DNA of 64,000 bases from CAYHCE01 sp964355015 (GTDB lineage: Bacteria; Cyanobacteriota; Cyanobacteriia; PCC-6307; Cyanobiaceae): NCBI GenBank assembly GCA_964355015.1, contig CAYHCE010000013.1, positions 17,505 to 81,504 on the forward strand, read 5' to 3'. The number at the start of each line of letters is the position of its first letter. Within the stretch, counting starts at the first letter, position 1. Below, piece after piece: positions 1-6,774 of this stretch. The position numbers and the translations under genes were made by a program. Under the pieces are notes generated by a model that saw nothing but the letters and a program-made list of their open reading frames with translations, made no database searches and had not been told where the DNA came from.

Positions 1-426
1 GCCAAAATGAGCGTAGAAGCCCTGGGCCGCCTCATCTTTGGCGTGGGCTGCCATGGCGCGAATGCCCGCAATCTCGGCGGCTTGCACCGTGCGCAGCATG
101 GCATCCTTCAGCAGGCCTGAGCCGACCCCCTTGCCTTGCCAGTCCAGGCAGACCGACAGCCGCGCCAACAGCATCAGGGGGATCGGATGGCGGGCGAGGC
201 CTTTGCTCAGGCGATCCGGTGCATCGTTATGGCTGATCTCGGCGACGACGAGCGTGTAGAAGCCAATGACACGCTGATCGGCCAGAGCGAGATAGGTCTG
301 AGCGGCATTGGCCTGCTGATTGAGGAAGGCAAAGCGCGTCAGGAAGCGATTCAGGGCTTCCTGTCCGCAGTCGAAGTCTTCCACGGCATGATGCCGCGCC
401 AGCTTCTCGATGCAAAGCCGTGTCAT
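1..426 (-). CDS. GNAT acetyltransferase toxin (TacT-like), cut by window edge
   Basis: Reading leftward, 142 codons are visible before the window ends, so the C-terminus is missing. The reading opens MTRLCIEKLA and has the acetyl-CoA loop QGKGVG at residues 97-102, followed by helix GLLKDAML, the signature of the GNAT fold. Its ATG overlaps the TGA of the upstream DUF1778 gene (ATGA), the standard arrangement of TacA/TacT toxin-antitoxin modules, in which the toxin acetylates the amino group of charged tRNAs. Toxin identity rests on this pairing and family knowledge; the sequence itself shows only the acetyltransferase fold. No break is visible in the part present. Confidence 0.85.
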   Translation of the reverse strand, partial: MTRLCIEKLARHHAVEDFDCGQEALNRFLTRFAFLNQQANAAQTYLALADQRVIGFYTLVVAEISHNDAPDRLSKGLARHPIPLMLLARLSVCLDWQGKGVGSGLLKDAMLRTVQAAEIAGIRAMAAHAKDEAAQGFYAHFG

Positions 427-713
427 GCAGGGGTGTTGTGCTCAAAGATGCTGGGTTCGCTCAGCAATCTCTCCAGGCGGGGATGGCGACGGGGCGGAGC
501 ATCGAGGGCCTTCATGAAGGCTGTCCACTGGGTCTCATCGAGCCCGAAATGCCGCCGGTCGCTCAAAGACTCATCGGCACGATCCAGAGCGCTTTGCAGC
601 ACGAAGTCACTCACTGAGCGCCGTGCCGCCGCTGCCGCCTGGTGCAGAACCTGCTTGGCTGCCGGGGTGAGGCGCAAGTCCAGTTTTTCGGAACGTGTCA
701 TGGGATCTGTCAT
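423..713 (-). CDS. DUF1778 antitoxin (TacA-like)
   Basis: A 96-residue protein with the DUF1778 pattern: an N-terminal ribbon-helix-helix (TRSEKLDLRLTP, then LHQAAAAARRSVSDFVLQSA) and a charged C-terminal tail that in this family occludes the acetyltransferase partner. ATG at 713 is preceded by an AGGAG-type ribosome site; a second ATG at 701 would remove four residues. It is translationally coupled to the GNAT toxin by a four-base overlap. TacA-type proteins repress their own operon, and a short palindrome lies over the probable -35 box upstream. Confidence 0.88.
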   Translation of the reverse strand: MTDPMTRSEKLDLRLTPAAKQVLHQAAAAARRSVSDFVLQSALDRADESLSDRRHFGLDETQWTAFMKALDAPPRRHPRLERLLSEPSIFEHNTPA

Positions 714-742
714 GGCTTCTATCTCCTCTCAGGATTCACCCT

Positions 743-771
743 ATCACACCCGCCCGACAATGTCATGACAA
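743..771 (-). promoter_or_regulatory. Putative promoter and operator of the DUF1778/GNAT module
   Basis: On the leftward strand TTGTCA (771-766) and TGTGAT (748-743) are separated by 17 bases, a sigma-70 layout about 30 bases before the antitoxin ATG. The perfect 10-base palindrome TGTCATGACA (761-770) covers the -35 box, which suits self-repression by a ribbon-helix-helix antitoxin. The promoter is a match by eye and the operator role is inference. Confidence 0.4.
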
Positions 772-844
772 TTCTTTCTGGAGGCGCGTATCCGGCGGTC
801 TGGGGGTGATTGCAGAAGCCTTATGGGACATCTCTCTATCTTGA

Positions 845-1317
845 TCACGCACAAGGCTCCGCGACCCTGAGGGCCCGCTCTGGGCAGGGCTTGCAGAAGC
901 AGGCAGCATTGGCGATCCGCTCAGTCATTTCAGCCATCTTGAAGCGCCTGTTGAAGCGGAAGCAGAAGCCGCCCAGACAGCGCTTGGCATATCTGTCGTA
1001 GCCGTAGGCCCGCGCAGCGGTAGTCGAAGGCGTGGAAGGTGCCGCTGAAACTGGTTTGAGGATTGCTCAGCAGGATGTTGATCCAGCGGAACTCGGCGAG
1101 ATCATTGGGATGACGGCCACCTGTCACGACAGCGGCGTGGCTGCAGCCTGCAGCTGCAACGGAGCGGAAGCAGGCCAGCCCATCCGAGAGTACGGAGCAG
1201 CTGCTCGACAGGTGCTGCCTGGACCAGGGCTTCCTCACACTGGGCCTCCGTTCCATAGCGCTGCTGGAACTCTGGGAAGGAAAGCCCCTGCTGCAACTGA
1301 ATGGCGTTGCGTCCCAT
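845..1317 (-). pseudogene. IS1595-family transposase remnant
   Basis: Three reading frames in series spell parts of an IS1595-type transposase. The start at 1317 gives MGRNAIQLQQ..FPEFQQRYGTE, the usual N-terminus. A second frame (about 1190-1020) gives the DGLACFRSV, VVTGGRHPNDL and SGTFHAF blocks. A third frame gives KRCLGGFCFRFNRRF and ends at a TGA at 845. Most of the zinc-finger and DDE core, more than 100 residues in intact relatives, is deleted between the first two pieces, and a further frameshift separates the last two. It cannot make a working transposase. Possible terminal repeats are weak: GGTGATTG near 806 and GGTGACTG on the opposite strand near 1435. Confidence 0.85.
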
Positions 1318-1476
1318 GATCGTAGTGGCACAGATGTATCAGTCCAGGGGCTCGCGGCGACGCTCGCGGAGCCAGCTGCGTAATCAAGAACTGCGAAGGT
1401 GCGCCATCGTGGTCGAGTTCAGCGGTGAAATCCAGTCACCACAGGGGCCGAGCATCCTGGGCTGATCTATCCCCCT

Positions 1477-2685
1477 ATGGCTGCCTTCACTGTCTGCGTT
1501 GCCCAGGATTCCGAACGGCTGCCGGGCAGGGTCCTGAGGCAACGCCAACTGCGCCACTGGCACGGCCTCGGCCTGCCGCTGCTGCTGTTCGGTGAATGGG
1601 AGGGGAGCCCGGCGCCGGGCGTGGCACTGGTGCCCGACCTGCGCACCACCCGGACCGACCAGCCCCGCCTCGACGACCTGCTGCGCCTGGCAACGGCTCG
1701 CTCCAACACCGCCAGCCTCGTGTTGCTCAGGGCCGACGCCATGCCCGCTGCCAACTGGAGCGACGCTGTCGCCGAGCTGGCCTCGCGAGATACCCCCGTG
1801 CTCGCCTGGGGGCGCGCCTGGTGCAGCGGCCCAGCGCAGGTCTCCGTCGTGCTGGATCCCCCCAGCGCGCCCAGCTGGATCCTGCTGCCCCGCGGCGCCT
1901 GGTCGCCACCGCCGCACAGTGCCGACTCCCTGGCGGCCGATCCCGCCGCTGCCCTGCCCTGGTTGCTGCAGCTGGCCGCTGCCGAGGGCTGGCAGGCGCT
2001 CGACGCCACCGATGCGGCCCACCTGGACCGGCTCGGCGGGCCCCAGGCCCAGGTCGGGGGCGCGGTTCCCGCCCAGATGGGGCCGCAGCCGCGGGTCCAC
2101 AGGCTCGGCACCACCCCGGCGCAGGCGCCGCGGCTCAGCCTGCTGCTCCAGGGTTCCGCCGCCGATCAGGAGCGCTGGCACGGGGCGCTCGGCGCCGAAG
2201 CGGAGCTGGGCTGGGAGCTGCTCGACGCCACTCCCGCCCACTGGCAACGGGCCCGGGGCGCGCTGATCGGCTCACTCGATGCCAGCGCCGCGCCCCCGCC
2301 GCTGGCGCTGCTGGCCGCGCTCGTGCGCGCCTTTCGCAACCCCTGGATCGATGGCGTGGAGCTCGTTGGGCTGCCGCCGCTGCTGCGCCGCGCCGCCCTG
2401 GAGCGGCTCGGTCCTGCCGCCTTCGATGCCGCGCTCTGCCGGGCCAGCGGCCTGCAGTTGCTCAGCCTGCCGCTGCTGCCGCTGGCCCCTCCCACCGATC
2501 AGACTGACCCCAACGCCAGCGCAGCCCCGGTGAGCGACCCCGATCCCCTCTGGCAGGCCGCCGCCGCCCAGCTCGAGCGGGCCGAAGGCCTGCTGCTGGC
2601 CCAGCAGCGCCGCATCGCCGAGCTGGAGCGGGAACTCGCCCGCCTGCGCGGCGCCCGGAGCGGCGAGCCTGAGCCGCAGCCATGA
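1477..2685 (+). CDS. Uncharacterised 402-residue protein with C-terminal coiled coil
   Basis: Not recognised. The N-terminal 130 residues alternate hydrophobic strands and helices, with a block around residues 65-100 (LLRLATARSN..LVLLRADAM) reminiscent of nucleotide-sugar-binding folds, though no DxD motif is clear. The middle is Ala/Pro/Leu-rich; the last 45 residues form a heptad-like helix (AAAQLERAEGLLLAQQRRIAELERELARLR). There is no signal peptide. Its TGA overlaps the ATG of the next gene (ATGA), so the two are probably co-translated. A TPR protein and a glycosyltransferase lie 2-4 kb away, so a glycan role is possible but unproven. Confidence 0.55.
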   Translation: MAAFTVCVAQDSERLPGRVLRQRQLRHWHGLGLPLLLFGEWEGSPAPGVALVPDLRTTRTDQPRLDDLLRLATARSNTASLVLLRADAMPAANWSDAVAELASRDTPVLAWGRAWCSGPAQVSVVLDPPSAPSWILLPRGAWSPPPHSADSLAADPAAALPWLLQLAAAEGWQALDATDAAHLDRLGGPQAQVGGAVPAQMGPQPRVHRLGTTPAQAPRLSLLLQGSAADQERWHGALGAEAELGWELLDATPAHWQRARGALIGSLDASAAPPPLALLAALVRAFRNPWIDGVELVGLPPLLRRAALERLGPAAFDAALCRASGLQLLSLPLLPLAPPTDQTDPNASAAPVSDPDPLWQAAAAQLERAEGLLLAQQRRIAELERELARLRGARSGEPEPQP

Positions 2686-2966
2686 GCGAACTCGATGTGC
2701 GCTGGCAGCAGCGCTTCGCCAATTTCTGCCGCGCGCTCGATCAGCTGGAGCGCTTCTTTGAGCCCCCCGCTCTCAACGAAAGGGAGCAGCAGGGTCTGAT
2801 CAAGGCCTTCGAATACACCTTCGAACTCGGCTGGAACACCCTGCGGGATCTGCTCAGGAGCGAGGGCAACGGCAGAGCAGATCGGAGACAACATCAAGGG
2901 CCGTTACTGGCCCTGTTTCTCCGCTCTGCGGGCAACACTCCTGCTGCGGCTGCAGAACGCGCCATG
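2682..2966 (+). pseudogene. HI0074-type nucleotidyltransferase partner with internal deletion and frameshift
   Basis: The first 66 codons give the conserved N-terminal half of the HI0074 family (RFANFCRALDQLE, then IKAFEYTFELGWNTLRDLL). The expected next 50-60 residues are absent. The end of the family (QIGDNIKGRYWPCFSALRAT) continues in a different frame and stops at a TGA overlapping the next ATG. One deletion of non-multiple-of-three length near 2870 explains both facts. As a result the original start now reads without a stop into the MNT gene, making a possible 210-residue hybrid. Confidence 0.75.
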
Positions 2967-3314
2967 ACGAACCCCACCGCCCGGGTCCGCCCCATCCCCG
3001 GCCTCCCCGAGGTCGCCAGCGATCGGCTGCTGGCTCTGCTGGCCTCCTGCCCGACCGTGGAGCAGGTGTGGCTGTATGGCTCGCGGGCCATGGGCCGGCA
3101 TCACCAGGCTTCCGACATCGACCTCACCTTGAAGGGCGAGCGGCTCCAGCATCAGGATCTGCTGCAGCTGATGGCCCGCATCGACGACCTGCTGCTGCCC
3201 TGGAAGGTGGATCTCTCCCTCTACGCCAGCCTTGACGCCGACCTCAGGCAGCACGTGAGCCGCGTCGGGCTGCTGCTGCTCGACGCAGGAGCCGCAGAAG
3301 CGGCGAGCGGATGA
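2964..3314 (+). CDS. MNT-type minimal nucleotidyltransferase
   Basis: A 116-residue protein of the pol-beta nucleotidyltransferase superfamily. It has the signature GS (39-40) followed by D51 and D53 in ASDIDLTLKG, the metal-binding pair, and the downstream DLSLYASLD segment. ATG at 2964 overlaps the TGA of the damaged HI0074 partner, the usual order in HI0073/HI0074-like pairs. MNT proteins of this size commonly act as antitoxins that AMPylate a HEPN or HI0074 partner. Because of the deletion upstream, it is also in frame with the HI0074 start at 2682, so it could be made as a fusion or from its own ATG. Confidence 0.75.
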   Translation: MTNPTARVRPIPGLPEVASDRLLALLASCPTVEQVWLYGSRAMGRHHQASDIDLTLKGERLQHQDLLQLMARIDDLLLPWKVDLSLYASLDADLRQHVSRVGLLLLDAGAAEAASG

Positions 3315-3333
3315 TCGCTCCCCTGCCAGGGGT

Positions 3334-3645
3334 TCAGATCACCGGAAACCTCCAGGCCAGGAACCAGGTGAGCAAGCCGGCCACCGACAACTGCCCCACC
3401 ACGAAGTAGACGATGTTGCCCGCGTTCAGAATCGGCGAGGCGAACAGACCGACGGCCCAGGAGAGCGCCAGCAGCCCTCCCAGCGGCAGACAGAAAAAGA
3501 CCAGCATCAGCAGTACCGAAGACCACAGGCGGCTCAGCAAGGCTGCATTTCTCAGGGTTTTCACGGGTCTCGCCGGTTCACGGGGAACAGCCTGTACGGG
3601 CTTGGGCACGCCGGCACCATTCCTGTGCGGCGGAAGCGCGCTCAT
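3334..3645 (-). CDS. Small membrane protein, two transmembrane helices
   Basis: A 103-residue protein with a basic, Pro-rich N-terminal tail of about 35 residues, then two hydrophobic segments (about 38-68 and 74-98) with a short loop between. Its ATG overlaps the TGA of the upstream membrane gene by four bases, so both come from one message. I do not recognise the family. The hydrophobic pattern and coupling support it as a real gene. Confidence 0.55.
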   Translation of the reverse strand: MSALPPHRNGAGVPKPVQAVPREPARPVKTLRNAALLSRLWSSVLLMLVFFCLPLGGLLALSWAVGLFASPILNAGNIVYFVVGQLSVAGLLTWFLAWRFPVI

Positions 3646-3908
3646 TTGCCGTCCTCATCGGGCTGCCGTTGGCTCCTGCCCACGCTCCATCCCACCAGAA
3701 CTCCGACCAGCCCGCCAGCGAAAGCACCCTGCAGCTGCCAGATCTCCTTGCGGAACCGCCAGGGCATGGCACCCAGCTGCAGCCCCACCACCACGGCCAG
3801 CGTCAGCCCCAGCGCCAGCCCGCCGCCGCCGAGGAACCCCAGCAGTCCGCCCCTGCGCGGCGCCGGTTGGACCCCTGGCTGGCGCGGAGGGCTGGGCAGT
3901 TTCGACAC
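3642..3908 (-). CDS. Small Gly-rich membrane protein
   Basis: An 88-residue protein starting at GTG, with a short Pro-rich tail, a glycine-rich hydrophobic helix (about residues 20-46), a basic/aromatic loop (MPWRFRKEIW) and a second hydrophobic helix (AGGLVGVLVGWSVG). It precedes and overlaps the other small membrane gene and begins seven bases after the HEPN stop, so all may be read with the HEPN/MNT pair. No family recognised; a role linked to the toxin pair would be speculation. Confidence 0.5.
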   Translation of the reverse strand: MSKLPSPPRQPGVQPAPRRGGLLGFLGGGGLALGLTLAVVVGLQLGAMPWRFRKEIWQLQGAFAGGLVGVLVGWSVGRSQRQPDEDGK

Positions 3909-3915
3909 GCAGGGG

Positions 3916-4305
3916 CTACGGGTCAGCGCATTCTGGGCGGAACGCCGCGATCCTGTCTTCCACCAGGTTCTGCAGAGCCAGGAGGGTGTGCAGCAGCTCT
4001 GCCCGAGGGGCCGACAGCGGGAAAGGCCCTGCTTCGTAGCGAGCTTCCACCGCGTAGGTCTGCAGAGAGAGCAGGGAGTTCTCCAGCGGTACGCCTGCCA
4101 GAAGAGCCAGGGCCCGCAGGTCGTGGCTGAGGGGCGGCCGGCGGTCGTCCAGCACGATCAGTGCCTTGAGCAGTTTCTCGACACACTGCTGGGCGGCGAA
4201 ACCCCATTCCTCGTCCGGATAGGCCGGATCCAGGTTCAGTTCCAGTCCGCGCCGATGCCGCGCCACGATCTGCAGCAGCAGCGCCGCATCCTCACTCGGC
4301 GACAT
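3916..4305 (-). CDS. HEPN-domain protein (probable toxin of a HEPN/MNT pair)
   Basis: A 129-residue all-helical protein with the COG2250-type HEPN pattern: AAQQCVEKLLKALIVL, the loop R..PPLSHDLRALAL and TYAVEARYEAGP. In these modules HEPN proteins act as RNases and are neutralised by the adjacent MNT nucleotidyltransferase. The R-x4-6-H RNase motif is not clear-cut here; RRPPLSH is the only candidate, so catalytic activity is uncertain. The gene overlaps the end of the upstream MNT gene by 14 bases. Confidence 0.82.
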   Translation of the reverse strand: MSPSEDAALLLQIVARHRRGLELNLDPAYPDEEWGFAAQQCVEKLLKALIVLDDRRPPLSHDLRALALLAGVPLENSLLSLQTYAVEARYEAGPFPLSAPRAELLHTLLALQNLVEDRIAAFRPECADP

Positions 4306-4693
4306 ACAACACCTGGCCCTCTCTGGCCGCGTGGCTGATCACGTGCCAGCGCGATCCGGCCAGACGATCGGCGTCGGCGCTGCCCGCAACGACCAGATCC
4401 AGTGGCAGCGGCAGATCACCGAGCAACTGGTAAGTCCGCCACCACGCCTGCCGCAGCGCCTCCCCCTCCAGATGGGGCGTGCGTTCCACCACCAGCAGAT
4501 CGAGATCGGAATCGGCATGGGCCTCGCGGCGGGCCCTTGAACCGAACAGCACCAGGCTGCGCACCTCAGGCTGCCGGGTGACCCTGGCCAGGGCGGCCTG
4601 GATCCTTGCGCGCGCATCGCCCGCCGTGCCTGGCCCCAGAGGCGGCACGGCCAGGGGCAGGGGTCGATGCCAGTCGCAGAGCGTGTGCTCCAT
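4292..4693 (-). CDS. MNT-type nucleotidyltransferase (probable antitoxin)
   Basis: A 133-residue protein with the pol-beta signature GSRARREAHADSDLDL: G51-S52 and Asp63/Asp65 are the metal ligands, followed by LDLVVAGSAD. It is the first gene of a leftward pair with the HEPN gene, overlapping it by 14 bases. In known HEPN/MNT systems this enzyme adds AMP units to the HEPN protein and silences it. ATG at 4693 is the only early start that keeps the N-terminal helix. Confidence 0.82.
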   Translation of the reverse strand: MEHTLCDWHRPLPLAVPPLGPGTAGDARARIQAALARVTRQPEVRSLVLFGSRARREAHADSDLDLLVVERTPHLEGEALRQAWWRTYQLLGDLPLPLDLVVAGSADADRLAGSRWHVISHAAREGQVLYVAE

Positions 4694-4702
4694 GCAGGGA
4701 GG

Positions 4703-5602
4703 CTAAGACCCGCTCCCAGGGCCCGGTCCGTCCACTTCGGCGGCGTCACCGGCCTCCAGCCGGTCCAGCAGCCGGCTGAACTGGCCCAGCCGCTCGATCG
4801 CCTCCTGCCGCCAGTCCTCCGCGGCGTCGAGGCCGGTGGTGGGGGCCAGGGCCAGATGGGCCGGATCGAGGCGGCGCAGCAGCTCCAGCCGCTGGCTCGC
4901 CAGCGCGTGATCGGGCTCCAGGTCGCGCAGGGCCCGGAAAGCCCGTGCCGCGCCCCGCCAGTCCTCGCTGGCCAGGCACTCCTCGCCGCGCTGCCCCAGC
5001 GCCTCCGCCCGCAGGCCCGCCAGCTCCTGCTGCAGGTCGGTGCGTTCGGGCGCCAGGGCCAGGGCGCGGCCCTGGGCGGCGATCGCCTCCTCCCAGCGGC
5101 GCAGCCGCCGCAGCCGCCGCGCCAGTTCCAGCCGCAGCTCCAGGGCCATCGGATCGAGCTCCAGCCCCTGACGCAGCACCAGCAGCGATTCCTCCTCCCG
5201 CCCCTGGGCATCCACCGCCCGCGCCAGGGCCAGCAGGTGCTCAGGCTCGGCCTGCCCCCGCGCCCGCAGCCGCCGCAGCAGCGGCTCGGCCTCCGCCCAG
5301 CGCTCCAGCCGCAGCAGGGCCTCCAGCAGTAACGCCTCCAGCTGCTCGCGTTCCGGCTCCGGTCCCAGGCCCTCGCCGAAGGCCAGCCGCTGCCGCAGCG
5401 GCTGGGCCGCCGCCTCGGCATCGCCGCGCTCCAGCCGCAGGCGCGCCAGCTCCAGCTCCACCGCCACCAGATGGGGCCGGGCCTGCAGCACCTCGGCATA
5501 GGCGGCCTCGGCGGCCGCCAGATCGCCGCGGGCCTGCTCCTGCTGGGCCCGCTGCAGCGCCGCCGCCACCTCCAGGGCCGTGGCCGTGTGCTTCAGCTCC
5601 AT
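4703..5602 (-). CDS. TPR-repeat protein
   Basis: A 299-residue Leu/Ala/Arg-rich helical protein. TPR-like 34-residue units recur from residue 10 (AQQEQARGDLAAAEAAYAEVLQARP), including LLEALLRLERWAEAEPLLRRL, LLALARAVDAQGREEESLLVL, LARRLRRLRRWEEAIAAQGRALALAP and CLASEDWRGAARAFRALRDLEP. The tail is acidic and low in complexity. It is cytoplasmic as predicted and is likely a scaffold. It sits just downstream of, and on the same strand as, a glycosyltransferase, suggesting joint work on a surface glycan; that link is inference. Confidence 0.75.
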   Translation of the reverse strand: MELKHTATALEVAAALQRAQQEQARGDLAAAEAAYAEVLQARPHLVAVELELARLRLERGDAEAAAQPLRQRLAFGEGLGPEPEREQLEALLLEALLRLERWAEAEPLLRRLRARGQAEPEHLLALARAVDAQGREEESLLVLRQGLELDPMALELRLELARRLRRLRRWEEAIAAQGRALALAPERTDLQQELAGLRAEALGQRGEECLASEDWRGAARAFRALRDLEPDHALASQRLELLRRLDPAHLALAPTTGLDAAEDWRQEAIERLGQFSRLLDRLEAGDAAEVDGPGPGSGS

Positions 5603-5634
5603 GACGTGGGCTCCATCAGCTCAGATCCATTTCC

Positions 5635-6726
5635 TCAGCTCCAGCGGCTCAGCCAGCGGCGACGCCAGTGGCCGCTGCCGCCCAGCGGCGGCCGCCGCCG
5701 GTACAGATACCAGAGGCGGTTGAGCTGAAAGGTTCGCCGGTTGGCCCGCTCCAGCGCCGGATCGCTGCCGATCGTGGCGCTGCGGCCGGGGTTGAGAGCC
5801 GCCATCGCCGGGTGGGCGAAGCTGCCGTCGAGCCATTCCAGCTCCGGGCAGGCCTGCAGCCGGTCGCGGTAGTCGAGGTCTTCGCAGTAGGCGGGATGGA
5901 AGCCGGCGTCGAACAGGCCCACCCGGTCCCAGGTCAGGGCGGTGAGCAGGAAGGCGGAGAAGGCATCGCCCCCCGGCAGCAACGCCAGGAACTGGGGCCG
6001 CTCCGGATCCAGGCGCTCCAATGCCTGCGCCAGCACCCCCGGCGCCAGCACCACGTCGTTGCCCACGATCAGGGCCACGGCAGCCTCCGGGAAGCCCAGC
6101 AGGATCTGGTTCCAGGCCGCCGCCACGCCGCCGTTGCCGAAGGCGCGCGCCACCCGCACCTGGCCCACACCCGGGGTCCCCTCCCGCTCCAGCCGCTCCA
6201 GCAGGGCGCGCAGCTCCACGGCGTCTGCGTCGTGGCGGCCGCCGCTGTTGTCCACGATCGCCAGCGTGCCGACGGGCACATCCAGGCTGGCCAGCAGGCG
6301 CCGCAGCAGGTCGGGGCGGTTCAGCACCGCCACCCCCACCAGCGGCAGCACCCCCGCCGCTGGCAGCGGCGGCGAAAACCGTTCCAGCCCCCGCCAGAAC
6401 AGTTCCAGCAGCACCTGGTCGCCGCTGCGCTCCACCACGTCCGCCAGGCAGCGCAGCAGCTCCGCCGGCAGCAGCTCCTCGGCACAGCCGCGCCGCGGCA
6501 TCTGCGCCAGGGCCTGCTGCAACCAGACCAGCGCCGCCTGCCAGGCAGCGCTGCGGTCGCCCAGCTCCAGCAGCAGATCGATTCCGGCGGCCCGCTCGGC
6601 GTCGCGCCCGGCCGGTTCCAGGGCCTGCAGCTGGTCGCGATAGCGCTGGCCCAGCTGCCGCCAGGCCTCCACCGCCGCTGCCAGGGAGATCCGCTCTGGA
6701 GCCAGGTCCCGCGCTCCGTCGTCCAC
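5635..6726 (-). CDS. Family 2-like glycosyltransferase
   Basis: The C-terminal 220 residues match the GT-A rhamnosyl/glycosyltransferase pattern: VGVAVLNRPDLLRRLLASLD, LAIVDNSGG, an NGGVAAAWNQIL segment (the usual N-x-G-x-a-x-a-N-x-G block), IVGNDVVLAPG for the nucleotide-sugar metal site, and a YCEDLDYRDRL segment where the catalytic base normally lies. The N-terminal 130 residues are helical and not family-defining. GTG at 6726 gives 363 residues; no ATG is available in frame until well into the domain. It is divergent from the kinase-like gene at 6775. Confidence 0.72.
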   Translation of the reverse strand: MDDGARDLAPERISLAAAVEAWRQLGQRYRDQLQALEPAGRDAERAAGIDLLLELGDRSAAWQAALVWLQQALAQMPRRGCAEELLPAELLRCLADVVERSGDQVLLELFWRGLERFSPPLPAAGVLPLVGVAVLNRPDLLRRLLASLDVPVGTLAIVDNSGGRHDADAVELRALLERLEREGTPGVGQVRVARAFGNGGVAAAWNQILLGFPEAAVALIVGNDVVLAPGVLAQALERLDPERPQFLALLPGGDAFSAFLLTALTWDRVGLFDAGFHPAYCEDLDYRDRLQACPELEWLDGSFAHPAMAALNPGRSATIGSDPALERANRRTFQLNRLWYLYRRRPPLGGSGHWRRRWLSRWS

Positions 6727-6749
6727 CCTGACCCGCCGGCGCCGAGAGT

Positions 6750-6768
6750 GGGTGCAGCCTAGGCACCC
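6750..6768. promoter_or_regulatory. Inverted repeat between divergent genes
   Basis: GGGTGC and GCACCC flank a seven-base spacer in the 48-base gap between the leftward glycosyltransferase and the rightward kinase-like gene. The position suits an operator serving both promoters. A chance dyad is possible in such GC-rich DNA. Confidence 0.25.
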
Positions 6769-6774
6769 TGTCCC

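Noticed and set aside
802..1441. Complete IS element bounded by terminal inverted repeats
   Set aside because: Only a 7-of-8 match between the ends was found and no target duplication, so the borders cannot be fixed.
1384..2247. Leftward 287-residue reading opposite the 402-residue gene
   Set aside because: Gly/Pro/Gln-rich shadow composition, no motif, and it covers a better-supported gene.
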